From Bacteroidales bacterium GP2 (GTDB lineage Bacteria; Bacteroidota; Bacteroidia; Bacteroidales; Muribaculaceae): a stretch of DNA of 10,559 nucleotides. The stretch lies in the NCBI GenBank assembly GCA_001701115.1, contig DAAJ01000071.1, positions 1 through 10,559 on the forward strand, read 5' to 3'. The first letter of the stretch is position 1; every line of letters starts with the position of its first letter. The position numbers were made by a program, and so were the translations under genes. The notes under the pieces were generated by a model. That model saw only the letters and a program-made list of their open reading frames with translations. It had not been told where the DNA came from and ran no database searches. Of the stretch, positions 8,213 through 10,559 are shown in pieces.

Positions 8213-9375
8213 GATTCAGGATATAAAAGGTATGGTTTGCGTTTAGCCTTGAAATCTTTCACTTCGTTTGCCCAGCTTGCCTTTATCTCCTGTGCTGACG
8301 CACCGGCTTCAATCATGCGGCGGATCTTAGCATTTCCGGCAAGGAGCTCAAAGAATGAGGTAAAAAACTTCTCCGGTTTACCCATTGCATTGTAGGCATC
8401 TATCACATATTCAAAATTAACACCTTGTGCAATCATCTTCTCTTCTGGCATGGAGCGGAGGTTACGACCGCGGCATTTTTTTCCGAGTTGCGGTGGATTC
8501 TTTGCGCCGGGTCGGCTTTGTGGAGTGAAATAATAGTCCCCTTTTTTCATAAGGGGATGCCCGTAAATGGTAAATGGAGTATCTGTTCCGCGCCCGAGGC
8601 TTACCGGGGTCGCTTCAAAATAACAGGTGGAGGGGTACATATATACCGCTTTCATGTCCGGCAAGTTTGGTGAGGGTGCGATAGGCAGCCGATAGCGGGT
8701 AGCATGGGTATAGCCGGTGCAGGGAATGACAGTGAGATTGACTTTCTTGCCATCTTTCAACCAACCTTCGCCATTTGCCATAAGTGCAAGTTCTCCAAGT
8801 GTCATGCCATGGAGTGTTGGAATAGGCAGGCGTCCTACTCCGCTTGCATACTTCATGTCAAGCACCGGTCCATCTACAGTCATGCCATTTGGGTTGGGTC
8901 TGTCCAGCACTACAAAATCCTTGCCGTAAAGGGCTGCCGCGTTCATGAGGTCAACCATCGTGCAATAATAGGTGTAGAAACGTAAGCCAACATCCTGAAT
9001 GTCGGTGACTATCACATCAATGTTATCCATTACGCTTTTTGCCGGAATCCTGGTCCGTCCGTCGTAAAGTGAGGCAATAGGTATGCCAGTTTTTGCATCT
9101 TTTCCTCCGGCAACATGCTCGCCGGCATCAGCATTCCCGCGAAATCCGTGTTCGGGGGAAAATATCGTTGTTACGTTCAACCCTTTGCTGAGCATAAGGT
9201 CAAGGGTATGTTCATTCCCGACCATTCCGGTGTGGTTACTCAACAGGGCAATACGCTTGCCTTCAAGCAGTGGTACATACTCGTCGGTCCGGGATGCTCC
9301 TACTGCAACCTGTGCGTATGCCGATGCAGAAAGTACAACAGCTATACAAAAAAACAGAAATTTTATATATCGCAT
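8209..9375 (-). CDS. namZ: Secreted exo-beta-N-acetylmuramidase, NamZ/DUF1343 (GH171)
   Basis: DUF1343 proteins include NamZ, an exo-lytic enzyme that removes MurNAc from the non-reducing end of peptidoglycan fragments. It has been characterised in Bacillus subtilis and Tannerella forsythia. The 388-residue product has a signal peptide (basic start, hydrophobic stretch, cleavage near 'SAYA|Q' at residue 21) and no lipobox, so it is probably periplasmic. Family motifs are 'ALLSNHTG' (43-50), 'FSPEHGFRG' (72-80; E75 aligns with the catalytic Glu of NamZ), 'VTDIQDVGLRFYTY' (123-136), 'LDRPNPNG' (157-164), 'PTLHGMT' (186-192), 'APSPNLP' (233-239) and 'SLGRGTDTPF' (259-268). I chose the ATG at 9375 over an upstream in-frame ATG at 9489 because it directly precedes the signal peptide. 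The extra 38 residues look non-coding and overlap the bioB promoter area. It is first in the operon with the symporter. Confidence 0.92.
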   Translation of the reverse strand: MRYIKFLFFCIAVVLSASAYAQVAVGASRTDEYVPLLEGKRIALLSNHTGMVGNEHTLDLMLSKGLNVTTIFSPEHGFRGNADAGEHVAGGKDAKTGIPIASLYDGRTRIPAKSVMDNIDVIVTDIQDVGLRFYTYYCTMVDLMNAAALYGKDFVVLDRPNPNGMTVDGPVLDMKYASGVGRLPIPTLHGMTLGELALMANGEGWLKDGKKVNLTVIPCTGYTHATRYRLPIAPSPNLPDMKAVYMYPSTCYFEATPVSLGRGTDTPFTIYGHPLMKKGDYYFTPQSRPGAKNPPQLGKKCRGRNLRSMPEEKMIAQGVNFEYVIDAYNAMGKPEKFFTSFFELLAGNAKIRRMIEAGASAQEIKASWANEVKDFKAKRKPYLLYPES

Positions 9376-9493
9376 TGCTTGCAAGTGATAATGATTGCGT
9401 AAAGGTAGGCAGAAAATCCCATACCCCGTGCCTTTTTCGAGCCAGTAACAAATAAAAAAAGTTAATGTATGGTTATTCGCCCCTTGCATGCAC

Positions 9494-9501
9494 TAAATTT
9501 G
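9494..9501 (+). promoter_or_regulatory. Candidate Bacteroidota -7 promoter element for bioB
   Basis: TAAATTTG fits the Bacteroidota sigma-ABfr -7 consensus TAnnTTTG exactly and lies 27 bases before the bioB ATG, which leaves a short leader of roughly 20 bases. No clear -33 TTTG sits at the expected 19-22 base spacing. An 8-base palindrome, TGCATGCA (9485-9492), abuts the element and could be half of an operator. The remaining sequence of the 153-base divergent intergenic region (9376-9528) is a T-rich stretch on the minus strand plus nothing I can name. Confidence 0.45.
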
Positions 9502-9528
9502 TCAGTCTTAACGGAAAAATGAATCTGA

Positions 9529-10524
9529 ATGATTTTACTTGAAGATATAAAGGCTCGCGCTATGGAGGGGATACCTGCAACTGTGGCGGAAGCACTTGAA
9601 CTTAACGAGAACTATACAACCGATGAGCTGTGTGACGCCGCAGATGAGGTGCGTGCCGCACGCTCAGGCAATGAAATAGATACCTGTTCGATTATAAATG
9701 CCCGCTCAGGTCGCTGCCCGGAGGACTGTAAGTGGTGTTCCCAGAGCATACATCATAAAACAGGCATAGAGGAGTATGATATTATCCCAGAGAACGAGCT
9801 GTTGCATGCGGCACAGACACATGCTTCTCATGGAGTCAAACGATTCTCAATGGTGACAAGTGGACGGCGCGTGTCACCTGCTCAAATTGACCGTTTTTGT
9901 GATCTGTACCGTAAGGTTGTTGAAAAGACACCTATATATTTATGTGCATCGATGGGATTGCTAACTAAGAATGAGCTTCAGAAGTTAAAAGACGCGGGTG
10001 TGAAGCGTTATCACTGCAATCTGGAAACTTCGGCGAGTTATTTCCCTGAACTATGCACTACCCACACCCATGAGGACAAATTGCGCACAATACATGCCGC
10101 CCGTGAAGTAGGACTTGAGGTGTGCTGCGGCGGCATCATTGGCATGGGAGAAAATATGCGTCATCGCCTTGAACTTGCTGAAGAGGCACGTGAGGCAGGC
10201 GCTTCCTCCATTCCGGTCAATATATTGAACCCGATAAAAGGGACACCTTTGGAAAACCAACCGCTTATAGAGGAAGATGAGGTAGCAAGGACTGTTGCGC
10301 TAATGCGTTTCGTCGCTCCTGATTGTGTTCTACGTTTTGCCGGCGGGCGCGCACGCATGTCAGCCGAGATGACCGAGCGCATACTTCGCGGGGGAATGAA
10401 CGGGGCAATGGTCGGTGACCTGCTGACCACAATAGGAAATAATGTGAAGCAGGATTATGAGCTGTTTGCCTCTGTAGGCTTTTCAATTCCCGGCGGAGGA
10501 AGAATCGAGGATAGCGGTTGCTAA
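9529..10524 (+). CDS. bioB: Biotin synthase, probable Type II (auxiliary 4Fe-5S) form
   Basis: BioB is a radical SAM enzyme that inserts sulfur into dethiobiotin, the last step of biotin synthesis. The 331-residue protein is complete and near the usual length. The radical SAM CxxxCxxC motif is C63-PED-C67-KW-C70. By alignment with E. coli BioB, auxiliary-cluster ligands Cys128 and Cys188 correspond to C139 ('YLCASMG') and C199 ('EVCCGGI'), and Arg260 to R269 ('VLRFAGGR'). However, Cys97 is replaced by S107 ('KRFSMVTSGR'), while the dethiobiotin-site 'YNHNLDTS' has become 'YHCNLETS' with C163, and C200 follows C199. This pattern suits the Type II enzymes described from obligate anaerobes. No other bio gene is visible, and the gene is divergent from namZ. 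The ATG at 9529 gives the expected N-terminal helix; an overlapping seven-codon frame at 9519 is probably chance. Confidence 0.95.
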   Translation: MILLEDIKARAMEGIPATVAEALELNENYTTDELCDAADEVRAARSGNEIDTCSIINARSGRCPEDCKWCSQSIHHKTGIEEYDIIPENELLHAAQTHASHGVKRFSMVTSGRRVSPAQIDRFCDLYRKVVEKTPIYLCASMGLLTKNELQKLKDAGVKRYHCNLETSASYFPELCTTHTHEDKLRTIHAAREVGLEVCCGGIIGMGENMRHRLELAEEAREAGASSIPVNILNPIKGTPLENQPLIEEDEVARTVALMRFVAPDCVLRFAGGRARMSAEMTERILRGGMNGAMVGDLLTTIGNNVKQDYELFASVGFSIPGGGRIEDSGC

Positions 10525-10559
10525 TTCAAGTGCCATTTGCAGCAATATGACAATGTAAT

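Larger units (their letters stand above)
5177..9375 (-). other. Predicted four-gene operon namZ - symporter - WYL regulator - trmD
   Basis: The four minus-strand genes overlap at every junction. The namZ stop and symporter start share ATGA (8209-8212). The symporter and WYL gene overlap by 20 bases (6734-6753). The WYL stop and trmD start share ATGA (5848-5851). No room exists for internal terminators, so one transcript with translational coupling is expected, probably initiated in the 9376-9528 intergenic region. I see no strong promoter on this strand. A partial -7-like TACCTTTA lies at 9407-9400, but no matching -33 element was found. Confidence 0.8.

Noticed and set aside
9376..9489. N-terminal extension of NamZ from the ATG at 9489
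   Set aside because: It would place 38 non-signal-like residues ahead of a clear signal peptide and overlap the intergenic promoter region.
9461..9512. GTTAA ... TTAAC inverted pair around the bioB promoter as a BirA-type operator
   Set aside because: The arms are only 5 bases and 42 bases apart, unlike known biotin-repressor boxes.
9519..9542. Seven-codon frame MNLNDFT overlapping the bioB start as a leader peptide
   Set aside because: It has no attenuator hairpin and no codon bias linked to biotin; chance is the simpler explanation.
10525..10559. Possible start of a further biotin gene after bioB
   Set aside because: The remaining 35 bases contain only an ATG that hits a stop after three codons; nothing can be supported.

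Overview
The window most likely comes from an obligately anaerobic gut Bacteroidales, perhaps Muribaculaceae or a relative. The evidence is: a very large multidomain surface protein ending in a T9SS-like tail; a TrmD and a BioB with the residue choices I associate with this group; a TAnnTTTG-type promoter element before bioB; and weak Shine-Dalgarno sequences throughout. The family-level assignment is inference.

Left part (1-5174, plus strand). The window opens inside a huge secreted or surface protein, of which 1383 residues are visible. It consists of divergent InlB-like beta-repeats, two long repeat domains of another kind (possibly OB-fold-like), and a C-terminal sorting-like tail. Two copies of a roughly 366-residue supermodule lie in tandem, followed by a run of single InlB-like modules. 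Seventeen bases after its stop lies a complete RhuM-family gene. A near-gapless 25-base palindrome falls in that gene's conserved core. The stop codons of rhuM and the convergent trmD are only 2 bases apart.

Middle part (5177-9375, minus strand). Four genes form one tight operon, in transcription order: a secreted NamZ/DUF1343 exo-beta-N-acetylmuramidase, a sodium:solute symporter, a WYL-domain transcriptional regulator and trmD. Every junction overlaps (ATGA, 20 nt, ATGA). The order enzyme, transporter, regulator suggests a cell-wall sugar salvage unit whose regulator is translationally coupled to an essential tRNA methyltransferase gene. That function is inference.

Right part (9376-10559). 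A 153-base divergent intergenic region separates namZ from bioB. It holds a good -7 element for bioB. BioB is complete and has the residue pattern of the anaerobe-type (Type II) enzyme: Ser replaces one auxiliary-cluster Cys and extra cysteines are present elsewhere. The last 35 bases hold no recognisable gene. No tRNA, rRNA, CRISPR array or insertion sequence was seen.
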